Positions 9,561-16,330 of a stretch of 62,357 bases of DNA are shown in pieces. The DNA is taken from contig JAFRYG010000048.1 in NCBI GenBank assembly GCA_017441205.1, forward strand, positions 1 through 62,357, given 5' to 3'. The notes under the pieces are model-generated. The model saw only the letters and a program-made list of their open reading frames with translations. It was not told the DNA's origin and did no database searches. Position numbers and translations under genes: made by a program. Within the stretch, counting starts at the first letter, position 1. Each line of letters starts with the position of its first letter. The DNA comes from Pseudomonadota bacterium (GTDB taxonomy: Bacteria; Myxococcota_A; Bradymonadia; UBA4248).

Positions 9561-9578
9561 CGTTAGATTGATCTAACG
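9561..9578. promoter_or_regulatory. metal-regulator operator (GTTAGA-N4-TCTAAC)
   Basis: Perfect inverted repeat CGTTAGA, spacer TTGA, TCTAACG, about 40 bases before the DUF6110/ATPase unit. The same 18-base pattern occurs before the methyltransferase run (9741-9758) and twice before feoA (20303-20320, 20348-20365). Its shape fits a DtxR/MntR-type metal-dependent repressor, though the regulator is not in this window. Confidence 0.7.
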
Positions 9579-9707
9579 CAATCAGACACACCAAATAATC
9601 TTAGACTATATTTTTAGCAAGCTATTTTTGTATCATTCGTCTCCATTCTCCAAAAACACAGATACACGAATAATTACCCCATTTTTGTGCATTCCAACGC
9701 AAACCAC

Positions 9708-9758
9708 TTGACACTTTCGCAAAATGTGTCATGATTAATTTGTTAGACAACTCTAACA
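9708..9758 (+). promoter_or_regulatory. promoter and operator of the methyltransferase operon
   Basis: TTGACA at 9708-9713 and CATGAT at 9730-9735 (16-base spacer) form a plausible sigma-70 promoter reading to the right. Immediately downstream, near the expected start of transcription, lies the inverted repeat TGTTAGA, spacer CAAC, TCTAACA (9741-9758). A repressor bound there would block transcription. The arrangement is shared with feoA, so iron or manganese availability probably controls the methyltransferase genes. Confidence 0.65.
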
Positions 9759-9808
9759 AAAAGAGAGGTGTCTAATCAAAATTCAAATGACTCAGAGAGG
9801 GACAGAAA

Positions 9809-10432
9809 ATGAGCCTATTTACACGCTTTATCAATCAAACCCGCAAACCCGAAGGAATTCTTGGATCGCTTATGCTCCGCGGCATGAACTCTGGTCATGC
9901 CATACTTGCTGATTGGGGATTGTCGCAGCTGCCACAGATTACGCCGCAAAAAGCGGTGGACTTAGGATGCGGCGGAGGACGCAATGTTGCTGCACTTTTA
10001 AAGAAATACCCGCATTCTGTGGTCGATGGTGTGGATTATTCACCACTCTCGGTCGAAAAAGCCATCGTTTACAATGCGGCTTCGATTGCTCACAACAAAT
10101 GTACAGTTTCGGTCGGCGATGTTTCGGATTTAAAACTCACCCCCAATTCATACGATTTGGCGACGGCTTTTGAAACCATTTATTTCTGGCCGGGATTGGA
10201 GAAATGCTTTGCCAATGTTCACAACATTTTAAAGGAAGGCGGCAGTTTCCTGATTGTATGCGAAAGCGACGGCATGGATGGAATTGGGGAACGCTATGAA
10301 AAAATCATCAAAGGGATGAAAGTCTATAAAGCCGGCGAAATAGAAGGCGCACTCAAAACAGCCGGTTTTAAGGATGTAAAAACGATCCATCACGACAAGC
10401 ATCCATGGATTGCGGTGTTGGCAAAGAAATAG
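9809..10432 (+). CDS. class I SAM-dependent methyltransferase (1)
   Basis: Predicted cytosolic methyltransferase of 207 residues. SAM-binding motif I is VDLGCGGGRN (about residues 50-60), with the acidic loop at VDGVDYS and motif IV at YDLATAFETIYFWP. The N-terminus (MSLFTRFINQTRKPEGILG) is typical of a small methyltransferase family common in gut Firmicutes, substrate unknown. An AGAGAGG stretch precedes the ATG. It is the first gene of a run of four methyltransferases on the plus strand, 12 bases before the next, and lies directly behind the metal-type operator. The substrate cannot be read from the sequence; a metal-related small molecule is inference from regulation and neighbours. Confidence 0.88.
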   Translation: MSLFTRFINQTRKPEGILGSLMLRGMNSGHAILADWGLSQLPQITPQKAVDLGCGGGRNVAALLKKYPHSVVDGVDYSPLSVEKAIVYNAASIAHNKCTVSVGDVSDLKLTPNSYDLATAFETIYFWPGLEKCFANVHNILKEGGSFLIVCESDGMDGIGERYEKIIKGMKVYKAGEIEGALKTAGFKDVKTIHHDKHPWIAVLAKK

Positions 10433-10443
10433 CGGGGACAGTT

Positions 10444-11082
10444 ATGAAGCCGGAACAATACAAAGAACTCTCCATTAAGGAATTTACAAAAGCGGCGGAG
10501 ATATATGACAGCGGACACGCGGGTATCTATGAACTCTGCAAAGATGATTATCCACCTATTCTGGAAGAGCTCGAAAAGTGTGATTTTCATGATCTGCTCG
10601 ATGTGGGCTGCGGCACTGGCCCGATGATTGAGCTATTGTCCAGAAAATACCCGGACAAGCATTATACCGGTCTGGATTTAACGCCCAAAATGATAGAAGT
10701 CGCCAACGCCAAAAAGCTTCCGAATACAAAGTTTATCGTTGGTGACAGTGAAAACCTGCCCTTTGAGGATGAATCATTTGATGCGGTCATTTGTGCGAAC
10801 AGTTTTCATCATTATCCTCATCCGCAGAAATTCTTTGATGGCGTCAAGCGCGTACTCAAACCCAATGGCAGGCTGATTCTGCGCGATTATACGACGAATC
10901 CGGTGATGCTGTGGATGATCAATCATATTGAACTCAAACTGGCGAATTTGTTTGGTCATGGCGATGTCTGCATCTATCCGCCCGCACAAATCAAGGCCAT
11001 GTGCACATCTGCCGGTCTTGAAGTCGTCAAAATTGAAAAACGCAAGATGTTCCGGCTGCATCTGGTGGCTGTAAAGAAGTAA
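10444..11082 (+). CDS. class I SAM-dependent methyltransferase (2)
   Basis: Small-molecule-type methyltransferase of 212 residues. Motif I is LLDVGCGTGP, the following strand ends YTGLDLTPKM, and SENLPFEDESFDAVICANSFHH covers the motif II/III region in two parts. A C-terminal hydrophobic helix-rich region follows. I chose ATG 10444, preceded by a purine-rich GGGGACA, rather than an in-frame upstream ATG that overlaps the first methyltransferase. It sits between methyltransferases 1 and 3 in one apparent transcript. The UbiE/ArsM-like fold does not identify the acceptor. Confidence 0.87.
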   Translation: MKPEQYKELSIKEFTKAAEIYDSGHAGIYELCKDDYPPILEELEKCDFHDLLDVGCGTGPMIELLSRKYPDKHYTGLDLTPKMIEVANAKKLPNTKFIVGDSENLPFEDESFDAVICANSFHHYPHPQKFFDGVKRVLKPNGRLILRDYTTNPVMLWMINHIELKLANLFGHGDVCIYPPAQIKAMCTSAGLEVVKIEKRKMFRLHLVAVKK

Positions 11083-11100
11083 TCATTCTGAGGAGAGTGT

Positions 11101-11880
11101 ATGATGAACGCAAACTATAAAAATTGGGTTCCCAAAGGGATGATCATTGGATTTGTTGGAGGAGCCACGGCGCTCACGGCTGGTGCACTTGCACTCGGCA
11201 TTTTGGGAGGAAGCACGCCGACCAGAATCATTGCAGGCATATTGGGTGCAGGTGCACTTGGACTCATGGGCGCGTCCGCATGGTGCATTTATGCATACCA
11301 TCAGTTTTCGTATCATGGAAAACGCAAACTCTCCAAACAGATCGTCGACGGTGTGGCGGAATATGTCAAACTGCCGGAAGGCGGAGTCGGTCTGGATATC
11401 GGCTGCGGCAGCGGCGCACTTACAATTGCTGCAGCCAAACGAAATCCGCATGCCAGAATGATTGGATGTGACCGATGGGGATTGGAATACGCCAGCTTTT
11501 CCAGGCAGCTCTGCGAGGAGAATGCAAAAGCCGAAAATGCTCAAAATACAGAATTTAAAAACGGCGATGCCACCCAACTGCCGTTCGAAGACGAATCCTT
11601 CGATTGCGTTACCTCCAATTACGTGTATCACAACATTCCGGGAGACAAACAAAAATGGCTCCTTGAAACCCTGCGCGTCCTCAAAAAGGGCGGTACGTTT
11701 GCAATTCACGACATCATGAGTGCATCCCGCTATGGCAACATGAAGCAATTTATACAAAAGTTGCTTGATATGGGTTACGAAAAAGCCGAACTCATCGAAA
11801 CAACAGATAAATTCATGTCACCCAAAGAAGCAAAATTGCTCGGTTTAAAGGGATCTGCAATTTTGTATGGCAAAAAGTAA
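11101..11880 (+). CDS. membrane-anchored SAM-dependent methyltransferase (3)
   Basis: Protein of 259 residues. The first 65 or so contain two transmembrane helices (around 14-36 and 42-64: GFVGGATALTAGALALGIL and RIIAGILGAGALGLMGASAW). The methyltransferase domain follows, with motif I at LDIGCGSGAL and FEDESFDCVTSNYVYHNIPG further on. The anchor suggests it works on a membrane-soluble or exported substrate; that is inference. GAGGAGAG precedes the start (ATGATG at 11101; 11104 equally possible). The downstream methyltransferase starts 13 bases after the stop, so the genes are probably co-transcribed. Confidence 0.87.
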   Translation: MMNANYKNWVPKGMIIGFVGGATALTAGALALGILGGSTPTRIIAGILGAGALGLMGASAWCIYAYHQFSYHGKRKLSKQIVDGVAEYVKLPEGGVGLDIGCGSGALTIAAAKRNPHARMIGCDRWGLEYASFSRQLCEENAKAENAQNTEFKNGDATQLPFEDESFDCVTSNYVYHNIPGDKQKWLLETLRVLKKGGTFAIHDIMSASRYGNMKQFIQKLLDMGYEKAELIETTDKFMSPKEAKLLGLKGSAILYGKK

Positions 11881-11893
11881 AAGGAATAAAAAC

Positions 11894-12505
11894 ATGAGCA
11901 ACGAAAAACGTGTCTGGAACTTCTATGCACCGGTTTATGATTTATTCATGTGGCAAAACCGAAAGGCTTATGCGCAGATGTACGAAAAAATACGCGCAGT
12001 CATAAAAGGAAAACGCGTGCTCGAATTATGCACGGGAACGGGGCTCATCGCAAAACATGTGGCATCCGAAGCCAAAGAGATGATTGCGACCGATTTTGCC
12101 GAAAAGATGTTACAGCAAGCAGCCAAAGGCAATCTGCCCAACAATTTATCTTTCCGACAGGTGGACGCAACAAAAATTCCTTTTGATGACAAGTGTTTTG
12201 ATGTCGTCATTATATCAAACGCGCTTCATATTATTCCAAACCCGCAAAAGGCGCTTTCAGAAATCCGCCGCGTTCTCAAGCCCGATGGCATATTAATCGC
12301 CCCGAATTTCCTCGGACATCGTGCGGGTAAAAAAGAGCGTTTTCTGGCCAAAATATTATCTTTGGCCGGCGTCGTATTTGAACTCACCTGGGACGAAACG
12401 ACATATCCGCAGTTTTTGGAACAGAACGGATGGAATGTCAAAACGAAAGAAGTATTCAAAGCCAGCTTTCCGCTGATGTACACGGAGTATGAAAAGAAAT
12501 CATGA
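11894..12505 (+). CDS. class I SAM-dependent methyltransferase (4)
   Basis: Protein of 203 residues with motif I LELCTGTGLIAKH, acidic loop MIATDFAEKM and motif IV FDVVIISNALHII. AAGGA 8 bases upstream supports ATG 11894; an in-frame ATG at 11867 would overlap the previous gene. The stop TGA overlaps the ATG of a short remnant of ketopantoate reductase (ATGA at 12502-12505), which suggests it was once translationally coupled to an intact gene there. Substrate unknown. Confidence 0.87.
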   Translation: MSNEKRVWNFYAPVYDLFMWQNRKAYAQMYEKIRAVIKGKRVLELCTGTGLIAKHVASEAKEMIATDFAEKMLQQAAKGNLPNNLSFRQVDATKIPFDDKCFDVVIISNALHIIPNPQKALSEIRRVLKPDGILIAPNFLGHRAGKKERFLAKILSLAGVVFELTWDETTYPQFLEQNGWNVKTKEVFKASFPLMYTEYEKKS

Positions 12506-12588
12506 AGGTCTTGATTTATGGCGCAGGGGTGCTCGGTGCAACGCTATTACATGAACTCAGAAAAGGGTTTCTGCGTTATTTTAAATAA
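12502..12588 (+). pseudogene. 5' stub of a ketopantoate reductase (ApbA/PanE)-type gene
   Basis: A 28-codon frame starting in the ATGA overlap encodes MKVLIYGAGVLGATLLHEL, the Rossmann start (GAGVLG) of the ketopantoate reductase / ApbA family, and then runs into unrelated codons and TAA at 12586-12588. No further reductase sequence follows before the next gene at 12621, so about 90 percent of the gene is missing. It is too short to be functional. The coupling to methyltransferase 4 suggests the deletion happened inside a once longer operon. Confidence 0.75.
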
Positions 12589-12620
12589 ACATCTTACTCG
12601 TTATATAAAGGCACATCATC

Positions 12621-13496
12621 ATGTCACGTCAGGATTCAAAACGTCAGGAAAAAATGATGTCGCGCATTTATCGCGGCAAAGAAATCTTCAAGCCGCTCAA
12701 TACCGGCATTATCGATGAACATGTCAAATGCATTCGTGAATATGTTGCCAATATCTTCTTTTATACAAAGAATGATATGACGATTATGATCGACGCCGGC
12801 TATAATTATGAACGCCTGCGCGAAAAGATGAGTTGGATCGGCCTGGAACCCGAAAATATCAAGCATATCCTGATTACGCATCAGGATACGGATCATGTGG
12901 GTGCCATCGAAAATGACAGCGATCTGTTGTTCAAAAACGCAAAAGTCTACATCGGTGAGATAGAAAATAAATACCTCACGGGTGAAAAACGCCGCAAAGT
13001 GATTTACGGTTTATACAAATTGCCAATGGTCAAATCCGACAATGAACGCGTTCTGCTCAAAGACCGTGAAGTTTTTTATATCGGCGATATCAAGATCGAA
13101 CCGATTCTGGTTCCCGGCCATACCTGGGGGCATCTCGTCTATCTGATCGATGACGCATATCTGTTTACAGGTGATACGATCTGGTTCGGTGTCGATGGCG
13201 GTTACAGCTTTATTAACGTGCTTGCCGAATCCAACAAAGTGGCCATACAGTCTCTCGAAAAATTAGAAAACCTGCTTCGTGCCCGAAAAATCTCACCCAA
13301 AATTATCACCGGCCATACCGGATGGACAGACAGCCTCGATTTTGCTTTCGCGCACCGTGACAAAGTATGCAACTCATGGCACAAACAGAAACCTCACGAC
13401 CCTGTCGCTCCATACGATGCCTACGATGAATCGGACGATACCGAACAAAAGGCTAAAACCATCAGACTTGAAAAGAAAAAAGTATCAAACAAATAA
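12621..13496 (+). CDS. metallo-beta-lactamase-fold hydrolase
   Basis: Protein of 291 residues with the MBL fold. Metal-binding motif THQDTDHVGA (HxDxDH rather than the usual HxHxDH), second His in PGHTWGHL, Asp in FTGDTIW and the last His in ITGHTGW. It most likely binds two metal ions and hydrolyses an ester, thioester or lactone; the substrate is unknown. AAAGG 9 bases upstream supports the ATG. A Lys/Asp-rich tail (about residues 265-291) is unusual and probably disordered. It follows the methyltransferase run on the same strand and precedes an alpha/beta hydrolase, so the three enzyme types may act in one pathway. Confidence 0.88.
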   Translation: MSRQDSKRQEKMMSRIYRGKEIFKPLNTGIIDEHVKCIREYVANIFFYTKNDMTIMIDAGYNYERLREKMSWIGLEPENIKHILITHQDTDHVGAIENDSDLLFKNAKVYIGEIENKYLTGEKRRKVIYGLYKLPMVKSDNERVLLKDREVFYIGDIKIEPILVPGHTWGHLVYLIDDAYLFTGDTIWFGVDGGYSFINVLAESNKVAIQSLEKLENLLRARKISPKIITGHTGWTDSLDFAFAHRDKVCNSWHKQKPHDPVAPYDAYDESDDTEQKAKTIRLEKKKVSNK

Positions 13497-13543
13497 AGAT
13501 ATTATACAGTTGATATGCTTTGAAAAACTAAGGAAATCTCCTT

Positions 13544-14326
13544 ATGAATATTCATGAATTTGGCAAAGAACATACGGATGTCATTGTAATGCTTCATCCG
13601 ATGGGAGTTTGGTGGGACATATTTGAATATGTCATTCCTATTCTGGAAAAAGAATATCACCTCGTGATTCCTGCCATTCCCGGATTTGATCCCGACGATA
13701 CCGTCAGCGTCTTTACGAGCGTCGAAGAAATTGCAGATGAAATCTCAGAATGGCTGATTGCCCACAATGATAAATCGGTCAAATGCCTGTATGGCTGTTC
13801 GATGGGCGGTGCCATTGTCACGCGGATGCTCGCCATACAAAAAATCAAGACAGATTGTGCTATTATGGATGGCGGTATCACCCCCTATCAATTGCCCAAA
13901 CCGTTAACTTATCTCATTGCAATGCGCGACTGGTTTATGTTTGCGGCAGGAAAATATCTGAGTCTGAAAGCGCTTCGCAGTGTATTTGATCCAAATAAAT
14001 ATACAGATAATGATCTCGAATATATCAAAAAAGTTATGAATCATACAAAACACGAGACAATCTGGCGCGGTTTCTACTCGTGTAATAATTATACGATGCC
14101 GGTTCCTGTTCCTAAGCTGAATTGCAGAATTCAATATTGGTATGGCGAAGATGAGGCTAAAGCACGCAAGTGGGATATTCAATATATTCAGCGCATTTTT
14201 CCCAATGTTGAGCTGATCATCAACAAAGGTCAGGATCATGCAGAATGCTTCACATTACATCCAGAGGAATTCTGTACAATGATCAAATGCGCGATTTCTG
14301 AAAATTTACAGGAGCATATTGAATGA
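13544..14326 (+). CDS. alpha/beta-fold hydrolase
   Basis: Protein of 260 residues with the alpha/beta-hydrolase fold. The nucleophile elbow is YGCSMGGAI (Ser), with an oxyanion region at HPMGVWWD near the N-terminus and the catalytic His in GQDHAECF near the C-terminus. No signal peptide, so cytosolic. AAGGA lies 9 bases before the ATG. The stop overlaps the start of the ZIP transporter gene (ATGA at 14323-14326), a strong sign of translational coupling. Substrate unknown; the link to metal handling is inferred from the coupling and the operator at the head of the run. Confidence 0.87.
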   Translation: MNIHEFGKEHTDVIVMLHPMGVWWDIFEYVIPILEKEYHLVIPAIPGFDPDDTVSVFTSVEEIADEISEWLIAHNDKSVKCLYGCSMGGAIVTRMLAIQKIKTDCAIMDGGITPYQLPKPLTYLIAMRDWFMFAAGKYLSLKALRSVFDPNKYTDNDLEYIKKVMNHTKHETIWRGFYSCNNYTMPVPVPKLNCRIQYWYGEDEAKARKWDIQYIQRIFPNVELIINKGQDHAECFTLHPEEFCTMIKCAISENLQEHIE

Positions 14327-15102
14327 CCATACTGCTTCTCGGCCTCATCATTCCCTTCTTAGGCACCGCACTGGGTGCGGCATGCGTCTACCTTTTGCGC
14401 GACAAAATCCCCGACAAAGTGCAGCGCACAATGCTCGGATTCGCCTCGGGCGTGATGGTCGCAGCATCCGTCTGGTCGCTCCTCATCCCCGCGATGGAAC
14501 AATGCCGCGACATGGGCAAACTCGCTTTTTTACCCGCGATCGTGGGCTTTGGGCTCGGCATCGGCTTTCTATTTTTGGCCGACTCGATCCTGCCCCACCT
14601 TCATATTCACAATGACAAACCCGAAGGCGTCGCATCCCGTCTGCGCAAAAGTACAATGATGTTCCTGGCTGTGACGCTGCACAACCTGCCCGAAGGCATG
14701 GCCGTCGGTATCGCCATCGCCGCCTGCCTCTCCGGCGAAACCCAAATCACTACGGCCGGTGCAGCCGCACTCGCCATTGGCATCGCGATTCAAAATTTCC
14801 CCGAAGGCGCGATTATATCTTTGCCGCTCAAAGAAGAACTGCAAAGTAAACACAAAGCCTTCGGATTCGGCGTTCTGTCCGGCAGCGTCGAACCCATCGG
14901 TGCAATCCTCACGATTCTGCTCACCTCCTTGCTCACACCGTGGCTCCCGTACTTGCTCGCATTTGCCGCCGGTGCCATGATTTACGTCGTCGTCGAGGAA
15001 CTGCTGCCAGAAGCCTCAAAAGGTGAACATACCAATCTCGTCACGCTGGGATTTGCCTTTGGTTTCGCACTCATGATGGTACTCGATGTCGCATTGGGAT
15101 AG
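14323..15102 (+). CDS. ZIP-family metal transporter (ZupT-like)
   Basis: Integral membrane importer of divalent metal (Zn, Fe or Mn) with 259 residues and about eight hydrophobic segments. The two family signatures are present: HNLPEGMAVG in TM4 and QNFPEGAII in TM5, which hold the binuclear metal site, and a His-containing loop (LPHLHIHND) between TM3 and TM4. It is translationally coupled to the alpha/beta hydrolase and is the only transporter in the run starting at 9809, so the enzymes upstream may prepare or respond to the metal it carries. Cation specificity cannot be read from the sequence. Confidence 0.93.
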   Translation: MTILLLGLIIPFLGTALGAACVYLLRDKIPDKVQRTMLGFASGVMVAASVWSLLIPAMEQCRDMGKLAFLPAIVGFGLGIGFLFLADSILPHLHIHNDKPEGVASRLRKSTMMFLAVTLHNLPEGMAVGIAIAACLSGETQITTAGAAALAIGIAIQNFPEGAIISLPLKEELQSKHKAFGFGVLSGSVEPIGAILTILLTSLLTPWLPYLLAFAAGAMIYVVVEELLPEASKGEHTNLVTLGFAFGFALMMVLDVALG

Positions 15103-15111
15103 AAAAAATAT

Positions 15112-15210
15112 ATATTTTATGTGAGGGGGCCAAGCCCCCTGCGGCGCTATCGCTGCGCGATACGCGCCTACCCCCGATGCGGGGGGGCATCCCCCGCAAC
15201 GCCCCCCAAT
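15112..15210. repeat. composite palindrome with perfect TAT/ATA-C hairpin
   Basis: Begins TTTTATGTGAGGGGGC, folds GGGGGC on GCCCCC, then holds a perfect hairpin at 15143-15168: outer arms GGCGC/GCGCC, inner arms TATCGC/GCGATA, loop TGC, unpaired C at 15163. Further G/C-run palindromes follow to about 15210. The same composite plan (TTTTATGTG, G-run, GCCCCCTGCG, TATCGC hairpin) recurs at 20435-20526. It separates the ZIP gene from methyltransferase 5. Confidence 0.8.
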
Positions 15211-15300
15211 TTTCAAAATCCAAACTACTTGCCTCAGTTCGCAATAAGCCATTAACTTCCTGGCTCTGCGACTCGCAGCACATCAATAAGGAAAATGCTC

Positions 15301-15966
15301 ATGTCCGATAAGATCAAAAGTTCCTACAAAACATCCAAAAATATTTATGACGATATCATCACCCACAGAACATGGTGGAGCAAACTCTATAACCGCCTCT
15401 TTTGGAATGGTGTCGATGACAATGATGTTGCAGCAGACCTGCTCGCGCATATTCCAAACCATTTTGACGGTAAATTGCTCGATGTTCCGGTCGGTACAGC
15501 CGTCTTTACCTATCGCAAATACAAAAGGTTAAAGAATGCAGACATCACCTGTCTGGATTATAGCGAAGATATGCTGACGCAAGCCAAAACGCGGTTCGAA
15601 ACCAATCATATCCGGAATATCAAAGCCATTCAGGGAGATATCTGCAATCTGCCATTCGAAGATCATTCTTTTGATATCGTCCTGAGCATGAATGGTTTTC
15701 ACGCATTTCCGGATAAAAATAAGGCATTCGATGAAGTTTTCAGAGTCTTGAAACCCGGCGGAAAATTCATTTCATGTTTTTATATTTGCGGTGAATCCCG
15801 TATTTCGGATGCACTCGTCAAATATGTTCTTGCGCCCAAAGGCTGGTTTACGCCGCCATTTGAAACACGGGATTCTTTAAAATCGAGACTCGAAAAGAGA
15901 TATGCAATCGAACATTTTGAATCTCAGGGTGCAATCATTTCTTTTATAGCATTAAAGCCTGTATGA
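15301..15966 (+). CDS. class I SAM-dependent methyltransferase (5)
   Basis: Protein of 221 residues. Motif I is weak (LLDVPVGTAVF), with the acidic position at TCLDYSEDML and motif IV at FDIVLSMNGFHAFP. It resembles the methyltransferases of the upstream run but is separated from ZIP by a 198-base gap filled with a palindromic element, so it may have its own promoter. I preferred ATG 15301, which is 8 bases behind AAGGA; ATG 15295 is in frame and possible. Downstream lies a pair of hairpins, then the convergent feo genes. Confidence 0.85.
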   Translation: MSDKIKSSYKTSKNIYDDIITHRTWWSKLYNRLFWNGVDDNDVAADLLAHIPNHFDGKLLDVPVGTAVFTYRKYKRLKNADITCLDYSEDMLTQAKTRFETNHIRNIKAIQGDICNLPFEDHSFDIVLSMNGFHAFPDKNKAFDEVFRVLKPGGKFISCFYICGESRISDALVKYVLAPKGWFTPPFETRDSLKSRLEKRYAIEHFESQGAIISFIALKPV

Positions 15967-15979
15967 TTGGATAAAATAG

Positions 15980-16046
15980 TTAAGCCGGCGTATCTGCCCT
16001 CGGCAGATAGCCGGCTTAACGCAGGCCGTATCGCAGATAGGCCTGC
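15980..16046. repeat. pair of perfect TAT/ATA-C hairpins in a convergent gap
   Basis: First hairpin 15980-16019: outer arms TTAAGCCGGC/GCCGGCTTAA, unpaired G at 15990, inner arms TATCTGCC/GGCAGATA, loop CTC. Second 16021-16046: outer arms GCAGGCC/GGCCTGC, unpaired G at 16028, inner arms TATC/GATA, loop GCA. Nearly the same dimer as 6993-7058; outside the hairpins the flanks differ. It lies between methyltransferase 5 and the Cys-rich gene of the feo set, which converge. Confidence 0.85.
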
Positions 16047-16063
16047 CCCAAACAAAAAAACCA

Positions 16064-16291
16064 TCAACCGCAGCAGCATCCGGATTTGGATTTCTTTGCA
16101 GCCTTGCGGTTTTCGGGATGATCACAGCAGGGCATGCCGCCGTTGTACTTTGCAAATGGACAGCAGTCACACCGATGTCCGCAGGCGCCCACCTGGGGCG
16201 CACTCAGACGCTTTATCTTTTTGTATATCGTCACGATCGTATAAACCAAAGCAGCGGCGACGATCAGACCTACGATAATATATTCAAGCAT
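16064..16291 (-). CDS. FeoB-associated Cys-rich membrane protein
   Basis: Protein of 75 residues starting MLEYIIVGLIVAAALVYTI, a single transmembrane helix, followed by a Lys-rich stretch and a cytosolic tail with CGHRCDCCPF, CCDHP and a terminal CCCG. This matches the FeoB-associated Cys-rich membrane protein family, thought to assist ferrous iron uptake, perhaps by binding iron or an iron-sulfur cluster. GGAGG 6 bases upstream fixes the start at 16291. It follows feoB by 40 bases on the same strand and is the last gene of the feo set. Confidence 0.9.
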   Translation of the reverse strand: MLEYIIVGLIVAAALVYTIVTIYKKIKRLSAPQVGACGHRCDCCPFAKYNGGMPCCDHPENRKAAKKSKSGCCCG

Positions 16292-16330
16292 GACCAGCCT
16301 CCATCCAGGCGGGGCATAAAGCCCCAAACA

